Shown: positions 22,985-35,242 of the stretch, piece by piece | Layout: every line of letters begins with the position of its first letter | How positions within the stretch are numbered: the stretch's first letter is position 1 | Assembly (NCBI GenBank): GCA_018398805.1 | Contig: JAGFBZ010000012.1 | Location: 310,001 to 374,000 of the forward strand | DNA length: 64,000 nucleotides | Direction of reading: 5' to 3' | DNA from: Hirundichthys speculiger | Taxonomy: Eukaryota; Chordata; Actinopteri; Beloniformes; Exocoetidae | The notes under the pieces: generated by a model | Seen by the model: only the letters and a program-made list of their open reading frames with translations | Database searches by the model: none | Told to the model about the DNA's origin: nothing | Made by a program: the position numbers and the translations under genes

Positions 22985-24593
22985 TGGTAGTTTTTAGTTA
23001 TTTACAGTTGTCTGGCCCTCATGAGCCTAAAACCGTGTCAGGTCCAGGTCAGGACCTGTAGGCCACGTCTACCCATCTCAACACTAACCGTAACTGAGCC
23101 GGAGACGAGGCCCAGATGTATCTGCTGAACAGACTGGTCTCCATGACTGAACACCATGTGACATATTACTGACGCAGCCCAATGCAGAAGTAGCGCGCAA
23201 GATCATTTTGACCTGCAGCTGTTCTGATGTAGCCGTGTTTGAGTTCGACACGTGACCTGATTTCAGCCCAGCTCTGACTGACGGACTCATGTCCTCGCCT
23301 TCGCCTCTGGAACTGAAACTACAGAGGACTTCACGCTCCATCCACGGTCCTGCAAGGTGCCCAGGTCCTTTGGCTGTATTACCGCCTCTAATCATCACTC
23401 CCCTGCCGCCGTACTAGACAGTAGGCATGAAGAGTGCGTGACGACGGTCTGCACATCCACCGGGTCATACTCCAGAACACTGCAAACCCAGAGTTGTTGC
23501 TTTAGTTTCTATGCAGTCTTTGTCAGAAACTCATAAACTTATCTAACTCATAGCTGAGGTCCTTAATGACGTAAGGACCACATCCATTCATGAAAAGTCT
23601 CTTTTGTGAGGTGTCTACCGCTTTGTTGTCCTTTGAAAACCTTACATTTATCGGTGTGCACACAGTTGCGCTGATGTTTTAATGTTTCGCGTTACATAAC
23701 CTTTACAGTTGGTTCTCCTTATATATTTCTGAGCTGTGCTTCAACCTTGCTGCTCTTGTACCCTATTCTGTCCTTTGTTAGCCTAAAAAATCCATTTCTA
23801 ATATCCAAACCAAGCTTCAAGTGACAATGAAGGAGAGTCCAGTTGACGGGACTATTGTGTGATCCACAGTATCGCCATGGAAATGTTTTTGTGGCTGATG
23901 AAAGTCACAAATGGTAATTTAGAAGCAGTTTGGCCAAATCAAAAGTTATCAAGGTAAATGTATGTATTTAATTAGAGCTCTAAAATCATGACTTTTTTAA
24001 CTCCTCTTGATATGGTTTCCAGTGTCACCTCGTCCCTGCTCAGGATGGCCAATTGAACCGGCGGGAAGACTTGAAGTGGTCCGCTGGGCTCCTTGTCCAG
24101 GCGGGTTTTATAAAATGGTGTAAAAGTTAAAGGAAGACAACAGTCGTTCACAACAAGGCGAGTTATTTCATCTGTGTTGAGGTCCGGCGAGGATCCTCTA
24201 CCATGGTCCGTCTTGCTCCATTTTACTTACATAATAGAGCTCACAGCCAGGGCGCTGCAACGTGGGAGACAGCACAGTAGAAGGTTTTAGGAGCTGGACC
24301 TGTTAAAAAAAAACGCATCGAACAGAAGAAGTTAAGTTTTCCAATAAATCTGCATAGATGAATCCATTATTCCCAGCACTGCGCCTCACCTTTAGCTACA
24401 GTTATTTAGAGACTGTCTGAGTGTGCCAACAGCCTGAATGCTACTCTATCTACAATCTATAACTTTGACGGTTTTGGTTCTTGAGGAGGCTGTGAATGTG
24501 CTGTTGGGATTAATAAAGTGTCTTCCTGCCTGTCTGTCCTCATCAGATAAATTAACTAGCGTCTCTTACTGCAGATGTCCTGATGAGATGCCA
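22985..24593. other. No recognised gene or repeat
   Basis: About 1.6 kb of apparently unique sequence. The longest open frame is 104 codons (23084-23398 minus) with no domain. The stretch 23840-24010 is AT-rich with an ATTTAATTAGAG string; it could be regulatory, but that cannot be tested here. Confidence 0.4.
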
Positions 24594-24601
24594 GCCGCAA
24601 C

Positions 24602-25715
24602 CAGTGTTTTACCTGAACGCGTTCATTGAACGAACGTTCACGAACGTGAACTGAGCGCGCTCTCTTTCTCCTTCACCAGCGGGGGGCGTGAACGAGTTCA
24701 TTCGGGCAGTTGTGAACGACGCTCTTTCAAAGTTCACACACGGTCAAAACCGTTCCAGGTTTCCAGCGAACCCCATTTAAAATCCACCACAAACGAGCCT
24801 GATATGTATCTGAGGAAACCAATCAAACATGGCAACACGGCGTCGCTGCTGTCACGCTAACAATTGTGTCATCAAACGTTTAAAACGATCATGAAGGAAG
24901 ATGAGAGCTACAGTTACCCAGAGCTGGAGGAGACCCCCGACTGCTGGGGGGATTGAAATATTGAAATGAGGGGAAAAACATTTGCACCTTAAGGACCTGT
25001 TTTTGTCTGATAATAAAGACCATTTGGCAGCAAGTTTTTCCTCATATTTTTAATCTACTGTAGAGCAGTGATTCCCAAAGTGTGGGCCGCGGCCCCCTGG
25101 TGGACCGTCGTGGGACTGCAGGTGGGCTGTGGGAGGTCATTAAAATTAAACAAATATGATTTAAATCCTCAATCATTTTTAAATATATTTTAATTACTGT
25201 AAAGTATTCATGACATGATTAAAAAACATTAAGAAGTAATAAAACAAACCAGTTAAGTGTTATTCTACTGTCATCTTAACTTAATATGACAAGTGTCACC
25301 TTATTTGTTGACCCCTTACATTAATATCGGATCATGGTTCCTGGTCCTGTATGTTGATCACAGTTGTAATTAAAGGTTTCGGTGGGTTGTGGAGATTTTT
25401 CACATTTCAAATTGGGCCTTGTTATTCTGAAGTTTGGGAATGGCTGCTGTAGAGAGAAGCTGAAAGGGAAATGACAGTTTTACATGGGCTGTCCCTTCAA
25501 TGCTAATGCTAATGGTAATGTGAACCCTGGTTGGTTCAGGATTCTGAATTGGACCAATAGTTTTCGACAGTTAAAATGGATAAAATAATTGCTGTTTGGT
25601 GTGGTAGTATATGGGCAGTGGCAATCATTTTGACAAATTATGAACTGAACTAGTTCATTTTAATTTCTGTGAACTATGAAGTTAACTAGTTTGTGTAGAA
25701 AGTGAACTTACACTG
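24602..25715. mobile_element. hAT element with GAACG/CGTTC-rich ends, carrying a nested MITE
   Basis: Starts CAGTGTTTTACCTGAACGCG and ends AAAGTGAACTTACACTG. Flanks GCCGCAAC (24594-24601) and GTCGCAAC (25716-25723) match at 7 of 8. The left end holds dense GAACGAACGTTCACGAACG motifs, a pattern I recognise from fish hAT elements. A second hAT-type MITE is inserted at 25066-25446. No transposase domain seen. Confidence 0.85.
25066..25446. mobile_element. Nested hAT-type MITE, 381 bp
   Basis: Starts CAGTGATTCCCAAAGTGTGG and ends AAGTTTGGGAATGGCTG. A perfect 8-bp duplication, CTGTAGAG, flanks it at 25058-25065 and 25447-25454. The 'gtgattcccaaagtgtgggcc' tip is a familiar vertebrate hAT terminus. 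It is younger than the surrounding element. Confidence 0.92.
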
Positions 25716-25723
25716 GTCGCAAC

Positions 25724-26800
25724 CAATGACTGACGCTCAACATCTGTCCTAAGATCTTCTTTATTAGCTCCGATGCTGTCTAAGCTACGTATAAACAGGA
25801 AGTAAACTAAAGGAAGCTCGGCTCTGCAAGCCACACCGCTGCAGAAAGGAACCCACACTGCCACCTGGTGTTTGGGGGTGTAACTTCAGAGCGACGCAAA
25901 TGGCCGCAGACGTGAATGCACCTGCTTCATGCAGTCATCTCTAAACTAGATGTGTCTACTGAGTCCCAGCAGGGTTTTTTCTCTCATGCACACAGTGTTA
26001 AAGGTGATGTGGCTGGTTGTTGTCGTCATTTGTACCAACGGTCTGGAACGATCCAGGGGTTCCCATCGAACCGAGCTTCACGTCTCACATCTGCTTCCTC
26101 TGTTTGTGGACGTTGTCTCACGTTTGTCCTCCGTACAGATAGTATTCCTCCTGTTGTGTTCTTATAAGAAGAGGGACGATGTAATTTACGTACGCTAATA
26201 ACATGCATTTCCTCGGCCGTAACTTACCACGGCCTGGCTTTGTCGAGCGTATATGGGGTTGTTAAAGTGGAGCAGGTTTACAGCAGAGGTCTGCTTCTGC
26301 TTCAGCCCCCACTTCCTGATGGAGCTGTGGGAAATGTTAAAGTGACTGATTGGTCAAGATAAAAATAGCTCATTTTTGAAGGGCAACATATCTGCTTATG
26401 GGGACTGTGGGGGAGGGAGGGGGTCATTTTTATCAGGCAGGATGCCTGGATGCTGATGTTTTCTGTTCCCATTCAGGAACGTTCATCTGCAACATGCTGC
26501 AGCGCATGTTTCTCCTTGTCGACATGCGGCACGATAAGCCCCAGAACAACAAGGAACCGATGCTGGCAGCATCCATCTAAAACACTGACATGTTATCCTT
26601 CTGAGCTCCGTATTTGGACCAAAAACCCCCATCAGTGAGCCCCCCCCCCCCATCACAAACGAACATGTTTTACTCCTGTCCCTTGATTTAAAGAGAGACC
26701 GACGAATGAGAATGAATCCCCAGACGACGGCCACGTCGGACTAATGCGGTATTTCATCCTGCGTTTGGGAATATCTGGACTCAGTCCTACCCAGGACCGT
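25724..26800. other. No recognised gene; holds a 46-bp inverted match to a later transposon
   Basis: Unassigned sequence. Bases 25996-26041 are an exact reverse complement of 28152-28197, which lies inside the nested hAT at 27156-28358. Two overlapping frames of about 80 codons cover 25916-26198 without a recognised domain. A C-run lies at 26640-26650. Confidence 0.45.
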
Positions 26801-26808
26801 ACAGATAT

Positions 26809-28529
26809 TAGGGGTGAGTATTGGCAAGGACCTCGCAATACGATATGTATCATGATACTTGGGTCCCGATACAATATTATCACGATATCGCAATCTCACG
26901 ATGTATTGCAATATTCTACCCAGTTAATATCTAAATTAAAAGTAGAGATGAAAAATCAAGTTGCTGTATATGTTCATCAGATGATATTAACAAAATGAGT
27001 CAAAACTGTTTGCTTCAAAAACAACCTATTTATTGTTTATTATTAGTGTTTTTGCACATTTAAGTAACCATTACAACATACTGACAGCATTGTAACCACT
27101 GTAAGTGAGAACATGGAGGATAAAGTACCCTGAGTTACTGACAATGCACAAAAATTAGGGCATCAAGGGCAACGATTAAAATTTTTAATCGCGATTAATC
27201 GCATGATTTTCCTGATTAATCACGATTAATCACATTGTATACGGAAATTCAAATAATGAATTCAAAAGTAGTGTAAAGGTCACTTTTATTTAAATGTTCT
27301 GCTGCCATATGAACTAAAGTGCCATAACAATTGTTGTTCAAACACTTTTAACAACAGCACTTGTCAGAAACACATATTTAGTGTAAATCTCATCTTAAAA
27401 AATGTCAAATAAAATAAAGCTTATTGCCACTGCCAGGGCATTAATGTCATCCTGTTTTTTTATGAAAAATAAAAAAAAAGTCTACCAACAAAATCCTAAC
27501 AATCTAGAGGCCACAATCAGAACATTAAAACAGATCATTTCTGAGGTAACAGCAGAAACTTTTAAAGGGGAGTTCAACTTGTCAGTTGTTACAAATAACC
27601 TTGTTTCTGTTGAATCCTCCGTCTGGGAGAACTTTAAAATGAAAATGTCCATGTTTAAGTTCAGTAACTTTATCAATCCGTAATTATCTATGAATCATTT
27701 GTTTTTTTCCATTTTCAATTGTCAAACAAAAACAACAAAAAGTGACTTTTTTTCCGTTTTATAATCTAACACAAAAAAAACAAAACAAAATGCCATTTTT
27801 TAAATAATTTTTAATAATTTTTTATTTCATTTTTAGCAAACAGGCCACGGGACTGAATTTGTTTTTTATATTTTATTGTCTGGTTTACGTGACCCAGAAA
27901 TGGCTTTGTTTTATAATCAAGAAATAGACTTTCTGTTGTCATTACACATCTGTGCCACTAGATGGAGCCGCACTGCAGTAACCAGCTAGAGAACAGCAGG
28001 ACAGTGAACACATGGAGCAGATCTGATGGAACATGGAGGCATGACGCCATCGTCAAAGGGGTTTAAAAGTTTTCTTTTTCAGACAGAATTGTTAATATTG
28101 TTACCTGAGTTGCTACCTGAACTGTAAAGTTCACTGATTTTTACCGTTGTACCGTTGGTACAAATGACGACAACAACCAGCCACATCACCTTTAACATGC
28201 ATCTTTACCTGCTAACTATCTTCCGGTTCGGCAGCAGTCAGTAACAGACTTTTCAAAACAAAAGCACGTGAGCAACGCGCAATAAAATAAATGTCGGCGT
28301 TAATAAATTAATGCATTAATGCGATAATAACAATAACGCGTTAACTTGTTCAGCCCTAACAAAAATATGAAAAACGAATTTCTCCTATTTCTCCTGAATT
28401 TCACAATGCGTCTAATACATGAATTTTCCTAAAAAAAAAAAATTGATAATAGGAGCTGAAAAATCCATATTATATTGGGTGGCCGAAAATTGTGATATAT
28501 TGCCAAATTGATTTTTTTTCACAGCCCTA
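26809..28529 (+). mobile_element. hAT element, family A copy 3, interrupted by a nested hAT
   Basis: Starts TAGGGGTGAGTATTGGCAAG and ends TTTTTTTTCACAGCCCTA. Flanks ACAGATAT (26801-26808) and GTAGATAT (28530-28537) share 6 of 8 bases. It carries the family A phrases GATACTTGGGTC, TCAAGTTGCTGTATATG and TATATTGGGTGGCCG. Relative to the other copies it has extra sequence (27064-27155 and 28367-28420), so it may be a longer family member. The element at 27156-28358 is inserted in that extra part. Confidence 0.85.
27156..28358. mobile_element. Nested hAT element (1.2 kb) with ATTAATCGCGATTAATC-type ends
   Basis: Starts TAGGGCATCAAGGGCAACG and ends GTTAACTTGTTCAGCCCTA. A perfect 8-bp duplication, ACAAAAAT, lies at 27148-27155 and 28359-28366. 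The subterminal TTTTTAATCGCGATTAATCG is a well-known feature of an abundant fish hAT group. A 93-codon frame (27402-27683) inside shows no BED or hAT dimerisation motif. It also contains a 46-bp stretch (28152-28197) matched exactly, inverted, at 25996-26041. Confidence 0.92.
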
Positions 28530-28537
28530 GTAGATAT

Positions 28538-29180
28538 CCTGGTCATCGTGCGTTAAACGTTTTTGCAGTATTTCTGCTGTTTGCAGGGTCATATACAGCA
28601 TTAATCTGCTGGTTTTCAGGCTGTCTTGTGTGATTTAAAAACGGCGTGTGGGTGGGTTGAAAGACAGCGCAGCAGTTGCGGCTCATCAGAAGCTCATGCT
28701 CAGCTCCTGGGTCTGTTAAAAACCACAGCTGAACATCAGCAGACCATCTGGTGAAGCTCGCTGCCGTCACAGATGAAAACAATGAATCAGACACAAAATG
28801 ATCATCTCGGAGCTTCTTGGAAAGGTACAGGTACATGCTAGGTACATGCTAATGTGGCAGCTGCTCTGCCGTGGACAACGACGTCTGCACGCTGGACTCC
28901 TGGACAGACATGTCTGCTGGTTCCAGTGGCAGCTCTGTCGCTCACTGAAGGTCCAGTGTCCTGGCTGGACGTCCACTGCCAGGAAGATCAGGTAGGCCAC
29001 TAAACTGTCTCCGGTTCTGGGCAGCTCGTCTGACTGTGGGCTAATGGAGGACTGAACGCTCTGAGACGACTCTCCGTCCCCTTTTAGCCGTCTGCAGAGC
29101 TGCTAGTTCCTCTCCTCTTAGCGAGACACTGTTCACATCAGTCTGACAGCGAATGTACAATGTTTGATTGTCTTTTATTG
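28538..29180. other. No recognised gene
   Basis: Unassigned sequence with a direct repeat of GGTACATGCTA at 28833-28853. Overlapping short frames on both strands (28543-29000) have no domain. Confidence 0.35.
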
Positions 29181-29430
29181 ATCAAAGTGGCTCCTAACCA
29201 GTCCTCCAAACTCATTTTATTAACTTGGACTCAGGTGTACAGACGGCTGACTCCAGTTAGTAATTTATCAATGGCTCCACTGATTTTTTTTACTCTGGTT
29301 CAAGCTGATGGTGATTTGTAACAGTTTGTTGTGTCATCAGCTGTCTGTTATTGTGACTTATATGACGATGAGATCACATTTTTGGGCTCATTAATGCAGA
29401 AAACCAGGGGTTCACATAGTTGTTTCTCGT
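29181..29430 (+). mobile_element. Tc1-like 3' end relic
   Basis: Phrases CAAAGTGGCTCCTAACCAG, CCAAACTCATTTTATTAACT and a later AGGGGTTCACATAGTTG match, in order, a second diverged copy at 40621-40810 and the 3' flank of a fish Tc1-like family whose end reads GGGTTCACT. No coding sequence remains. Confidence 0.5.
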
Positions 29431-30480
29431 CAGTCTCAGTGGGAGGGGCCAGTGGATGTTCGGTGGAGGTCAGATGGCAGGTAGGATGCAGACGACGCTG
29501 ATTGGCTTCAGTCCAGCTGCAGAGGGTCTCGCTGGAGACGTCTCTCCAAAGATGTGATTTATGAGGTCATAAATCCACTTCTGGATGAGTCCTGCACTTC
29601 CTGAAAACACGGATCCTTTCCTTCATATCATATTTTTTCTCGTGTTACCTCATAGTCGTGGGTGAAAAGCTCATTTGTTTTCAGCTGAAGCGATAAGGAC
29701 TGCTGTGTAACGCACAATCAACACAGATACCATTAAAGCTATTAATCACCATCATGCGCTCTGTGTTTAAACGCTTAGAACAAAAGCAGCGATGAAGGCG
29801 GCAGCTGTTTAAAGGCCTTAATTCCCACTATTATGATGTGCTATAAAACTACCTTCGCTGCAGTAAAAGAGGAGAAAATGTCTCAGTACATAAATGCAGT
29901 ATATAGGCAGGCCGATATTTCCCAGCGGGCAGTTTGGTCAGCTTGACCTCTGCTAAAGCTTCCGTTTCTGTCACCAGCAGCCCAACTCAAATAAATTGGC
30001 TTCGGTCTCCATGGAGGAGTTTGCTGTTGCTGCAGAGCTGAGGCCCGACTGGAAGAACTGCAGCCTCGACTGGAACGGTGTGTGTTTGTAACCCTGACCT
30101 GAGGAAAAAAAGGTTCACGTGTGAACCGCCGCGACCCGAGAGACTGCAGCTGAGTGTGGAAACGCGCCCGGTGTAAGTAGAAATACGTGTGACCCGGACC
30201 TCGGCAACATAACGGCCCGGGAACGACCGTGACCTCGGTGGACGCGCTTGTGCTCTAATAGAGCTGTGTGGCGCTGCACAGGAGCCCTCAGGCTCCGCCC
30301 CTCTGCCCGTGGCGCCGCTGAACGATCGTTTTCATGGCACTGGTGAACTGAAAGAAAATTGTTGTTTGGGCAGATTTTCCTTCTTGAAAGTTAAATTGTT
30401 GGAGCGTGGATTTACAGCGCACGAACCGCTGGCCACCAGGAGAGAGGCTTTTCCTCTTTTAGGTCATAACTATATAGAAC
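29431..30480. other. No recognised gene
   Basis: About 1 kb of unassigned sequence; GC-rich around 30050-30310. A 63-codon frame at 30309-30500 shows no domain. Confidence 0.35.
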
Positions 30481-30880
30481 TGCATCAGATAAATGATTAG
30501 ACACACCTGTGTATGGATTAAAGTGAACACAAAGGCCACTGCATTAGACAAATCAAAAGAAATCAAGACAGGATCATGGACCTCTACAAAGTCCGGTTCA
30601 TCCTTGGGTATGATTTCCAGATGCCTGCAGGGCCCCCGTTCATCTGTCCAGTCATTATCCTCAGGGAGGGGCTCCTGTGTCCCAGAGACGAACGAGCTTT
30701 GGTGCAAAGTTCATGAATCTGACGAGACAAAAACTTACATGTGTGGTCACAGTTATGATAGTTTAGTTTTAAGGGAGGAAGAAAAAAGAGGGAAGCTGGC
30801 AGGATTCAGGACACCATCCCATCTGTTCAGCATGGGGGTGGCTGCATCATGCTGTGGAGCTGGTTTTGCATAGATACGCT
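30481..30880 (+). pseudogene. Tc1-like transposase relic with central deletion
   Basis: The first part resembles the DNA-binding region of a common fish Tc1 family (frame pieces MDLYK, ILGYDFQMP and, further on, CPRDERALVQ). It then jumps to SDETKTYMCGH, the SDET motif around the second catalytic Asp of the DDE domain, and, after a frameshift, to HGGGCIMLW near 30830. The normal intervening 80-100 codons are missing, and the frame after HGGGCIMLW is lost. A fossil, not a gene. Confidence 0.75.
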
Positions 30881-31024
30881 GGTGGACTTGAGACGGGAAG
30901 ACATCGGCATCAGATATTCTTCCCTAAATGATGCCGTCCAGTTTGCAGATTTCTGCTTTTTGTAAATATCAACTGATCTGCTTCTGCTAATTTAGAAAAC
31001 CCATCGTAAGGAAGCTCAAACATT

Positions 31025-32356
31025 TATACATCTATAGATCATCTATACATCTATACATCATCTATACACCTATATATCTGAACATAATCTGTACATCATC
31101 TATACACCTATACATCATCTATACATCATCTATAATTAATCTATACATCACCTATACATCTATACATCATCTATACACCTATACATCTATACATGATCTA
31201 TACATATACATATATACATCATCTATACACCATCTATACATCTATAGATCATCTATACATCTATACATCATCTATACATCATCTATTCATCTATACATCA
31301 TCTATACATCATCATCTATACATCAGATACATCACTCTATACATATCATCTAGACATCTATAGACATCATCTATAGATCATCTATACATCAGCTATACAT
31401 CATCGATACTCATCTATATCATCAGCAACATCGAGACATCAGCTATACGAGCATCATCTATACATCTATACAGCATCTATCATCATATACATCATCTATA
31501 CATCTATACATCATCTAGACAGCGAGACATCAGTAGACAGCATCTATCATCGATACAGCATCTATACAGATACATCACTATACATCTATAGCATCTATAC
31601 ACATCTATACATCATACATCATCTATACATCATCTATACATCTATAGATCATCTATACATCTATACATCATCTATACATCTATACATCATCTATACATCA
31701 TCATCATCTATACATCATCTATACATCTATACATCATATACATCATACATCTATACATCATCTATACATCTATACAGCATCTATACATCAGTCATCATCA
31801 TCTAGACATCATCTAGACATCTATACATCAGCTATACAGCATCATACATCAGATCTATAGCAACATCATACATCAGCGATACAGCTAGATAGCATCTAGA
31901 CATCATCAGATCTCATCTATCAGCTATACATCATAACATCTATACATCAGCGAGACAGCTAGACATCATCAGCAGCATCTATACACATCTATACATCATC
32001 TAGACATCTATACATCAGCGATCACATCATCTATACAGCTAGACATCTATAGCATCATCTATACATCTAGACATCATCGATACATCACAGATATACACAT
32101 CTATACATCGATAGATAGCGATACGCACGATACAGCAGCGACAGCAACAGATAGCAGGCGAGACAGCGATACATCAGCAGCGAGACATAGACAGCAGCGA
32201 GACAGCATAGCGATACATCATATATACATAATCTATATACATCATCTATACTTCTATACATCATCTATACTTCTATACATCATCTATACATCTATATATA
32301 TATAATCTATACATCATCTATACATAATCTATACATCTATACATCATCTATACATC
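31025..32356. repeat. CATCTATA / CATCATCTATA satellite-like microsatellite (1.3 kb)
   Basis: Long tandem array of 8-bp (CATCTATA) and 11-bp (CATCATCTATA) units. The outer parts (31025-31320 and 32220-32356) are regular. The middle (about 31320-32220) is scrambled, with many units changed to forms such as AGCGAGACAGC, that is, mostly T replaced by G on the plus strand, plus short deletions. Confidence 0.95.
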
Positions 32357-33525
32357 TCACATCAGTTTCCACATGTGAACCAACCTGATGACCAGCTAAC
32401 AAACCTGCTGCACAGCTCAGAACAATATTAACAAGAATGTCACCAAAAAAGCCCACAATGATCAAATGAGGATAAATTATATGATCACACTTGATCATCA
32501 TAGTATCATTAATTTCCTGCAGATAGACATGAAAACCAGAGAGGATGGGCTGTTGAGCTTCTGAAATGAAAGAACTCATCCTCACAGCTTTTTCCACTTT
32601 ATATTCTTTTCATGCCTTTATGCTGTTGGCGTAAGAAGTCACAGGTGGAGACAAGCTGTGACATCTGGCAGACAAAATCCATTCTGTCTTCAGAGGCAAA
32701 CAGAACCGGCATCGGAGCTTTGAAGCTTTATGGGTTCAGTTCAGTGCAACAACACAGGAAGAAGCCGCTTTGCATCCTAAACCGTTTAGCGCGCCGCTGC
32801 ATACACGCTAACGCTCGGCGTCTTCATCCACGTTTCATTCTTTTTCACTTTTAAATCCGTTTCATGTGGAGGCTGCTGGACTAACAGGTGACCGGTCTTT
32901 GTTTCAATAAGTTCCTCAGAGTTGAACCGGGTCGGTTTAGCATCGCCGGTGACGGCGGGAAACAGCGTTGGTCCTGCAGCCAGTTGCTCCATGACTTTGA
33001 GGCTCGTTCACAGTGCTGGAGTGAAACCTCAGTTGTGCTTCCATCTTTTCTTTCTCTTTTGTTTTTTTTTTTTTTTTAAATCCAGACGAGGCTTGCTTCA
33101 TTACTGGTCCGAGAACCCTTTTCCACCTGCTTCTCTAAAGCCACTGCTGATGACTTTCCCCTCTGGCCCTGTGCTGACACACCCCTGAGCGCTCCAGACC
33201 ATCTGCTGTCATGGAGGTCTGCACAGCTGCTGGTGATCAGTTCTTCAAGGGCTGATGATGAGCAGCACCTGGCTGCAACTTTCCCTCTTGAATCCAACGG
33301 AGGAAGATACGAGCGACTCAGCACCGCACACTTTTGTCAAACAATGGCGACGTGAAAAAGGTTTGTGTGTAATTCACACAACGTATGATTGCACACAGCG
33401 TTGGGTTTCGAACTCTTGCACAGCTGTGTGATCTTGTTTCTCCTTGTGCAGAAGGAGTCGGAGGATGAAACGTTCCTCTTATTGAAAAGGTGTGATGTGA
33501 GCAAACAGAAACAGAAGTGCACCAA
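32357..33525. other. No recognised gene
   Basis: Unassigned sequence including a poly-T run at 33061-33077. Overlapping open frames on both strands (32337-33324, up to 88 codons) carry no recognised domain. Confidence 0.35.
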
Positions 33526-33547
33526 CACAGCACTAGGGTTGGGAATC

Positions 33548-33612
33548 GAGAACCGGTTCCTGTAGAGAACCGGTTCCTGTAGAGAACCGGTTCCTGTAGA
33601 GAACCGGTTCCG
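33548..33612. repeat. 17-bp tandem repeat, 3.8 copies
   Basis: Unit GAGAACCGGTTCCTGTA, three exact copies plus a partial one. Each unit holds an AACCGGTT palindrome. It lies in the subterminal region of the hAT element, where transposase-binding repeats would be expected. Confidence 0.95.
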
Positions 33613-33783
33613 TGTGTTTCAATTCCATGGAATCGTTTGGCAGTTAATCCAGCGATTCTCTTATCGATTCCAACCAGCACGAATCTCATGTAATTTACAC
33701 AAGTTACGCACAGTCGATTCCAGAAAGCACTTACGTGATTAAGTTACGTCGGTTTAGCACGCGCATTGGAGTTGTAAACAACA

Positions 33784-33945
33784 ATGGCGCCCACCAGGTT
33801 CAAACGCTCCAAAGTTTGGCTTCACTTCACCAAAGAAAGATGGCAACAAGGCAACTAGCAGTCATTGTAAAGTGGAGATAACAGCGTCGGGAGGGAACAC
33901 GGCTAACATGCAGAAACATTTGAACACACAACATGCGATAACGAG
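33784..33945 (+). pseudogene. hAT transposase N-terminus with BED zinc finger, frameshifted
   Basis: An ATG at 33784 opens MAPTRFKRSKVWLHFTKE. The frame then shifts and continues as DGNKATSSHCKVEI and, shortly after, NMQKHLNTQH. The VWLHF aromatic pair, the remaining Cys and the H-x4-H at the end are a BED finger; the first Cys appears lost to a small indel (TAGCAGTCATTGT). Known BED-type hAT transposases continue for about 600 residues, none of which is present. Confidence 0.75.
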
Positions 33946-34604
33946 TGTCGTGTTTTTGACGCTTCGGACTGATGGATCTCAACCCAGCAGCAGTAGCCAA
34001 GCTAAGATCACCTCTGGTAACTCTGGTAAGTAGCTATCCCGCTAACACGCTATAACATTAGCGCTATTCTATTAAATGAATGCCTTCTGCATTACATTTA
34101 GAAGATGACCGTGACGAGAGAGAGAGTCTGGCTGGTTCAGAGGCTGGAAGACATGATTATTTTTACTGCAAAAGAATTGTTAATTCTTCATAGTATTTGC
34201 AGATTTGTACTATGCACTGTTCCGTTGTATTTGATAGTATTTATCTTTCTTTATTATTATTTTTGAGTGCTTAGTGAGCTCATATATCCTTTTAAAAGGG
34301 AGATTTTTTAAATTTCTATTAGGAAAAATCTGTTAGTAAAATGTTACACATTCTTGTGTATTTGCACAGTTACATATTACAACAGTTAACACGTTATCCA
34401 GGCTTTGGGCCTCTTTTGACATCACTGTTGAGTTTGTAAGGTCGTGACTTCTAAGTAAAAAAAAATGGATGCTAATAAAACTGTTAAAGTTCTCCTTTTT
34501 CCCAAAATTAGAATCGATAAGAGAATCGATAAAGAATTGAATCGTTAAACAGTATTGATAATGGAAACGGAAAAATCTTATCAATTCACATCCCTACACA
34601 GCAC

Positions 34605-35242
34605 CCCGTTTTCTTCCAGCCAGCCCTGTGCAGGATGGGTTCAGGATGAGATAACTAGCTGGTTTGCGTTCCCTCCACGTGGCTGAGGTCAGCAGCGTTC
34701 ATTCAGGACGGCTCGACTTCATTCTGACTCAAAAGTGCTGAGTAATGACAATGAGGATCAGCAGCTTCTCAGCCTGGACGACTCTCGCAAAATTTCATTG
34801 GTTTCTTTCATTTCAACATCTTTAATGTAATATGACTTTGCTTTCAGAATGTTTCCTGTTTTTAAAATGAGCTTGGTGATATTTATTTGACTCTCCCACC
34901 CGGCGGATGCAGTGCATCTGGGCCAATGCTGAAATGTTGACTAGTAACAGAGATGTAGAACCACGTCTCTATCCAGGCGTTCATTTGTTTCAGTTTATCC
35001 TTAAAACATCTGAATCAGTGCAGTTTCCTCAGCTGCGCTACTACAGCTGGAGTCCCACTTGTGTCATCCTGGTGATTTATCTGCACACGCTTTGCTAGCG
35101 TGAGCACTTTCTGCTCTGATACGGCTGTTCTGGAGTTAACAACACGGCACCGAGGCGGTGCACAGTCACAATCTGCTCAAACCTGCTCACTCAATGTTCT
35201 GGTTGGGCTCCCCAGTGACACGAGGCAACATGCTGGTGTAGT
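34605..35242. other. No recognised gene
   Basis: Unassigned sequence between two hAT insertions, with short frames only. Confidence 0.35.

Larger units (their letters stand above)
33534..34596 (+). mobile_element. hAT element with GGGAATCGAGAACCGG tip and BED-finger relic
   Basis: Starts TAGGGTTGGGAATCGAGAAC and ends CTTATCAATTCACATCCCTA. A perfect 8-bp target duplication, CACAGCAC, lies at 33526-33533 and 34597-34604. A 17-bp unit, GAGAACCGGTTCCTGTA, is repeated about 3.8 times at 33548-33612. A transposase N-terminus with a BED finger begins at 33784. The rest is AT-rich and lacks the catalytic core. Confidence 0.92.
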
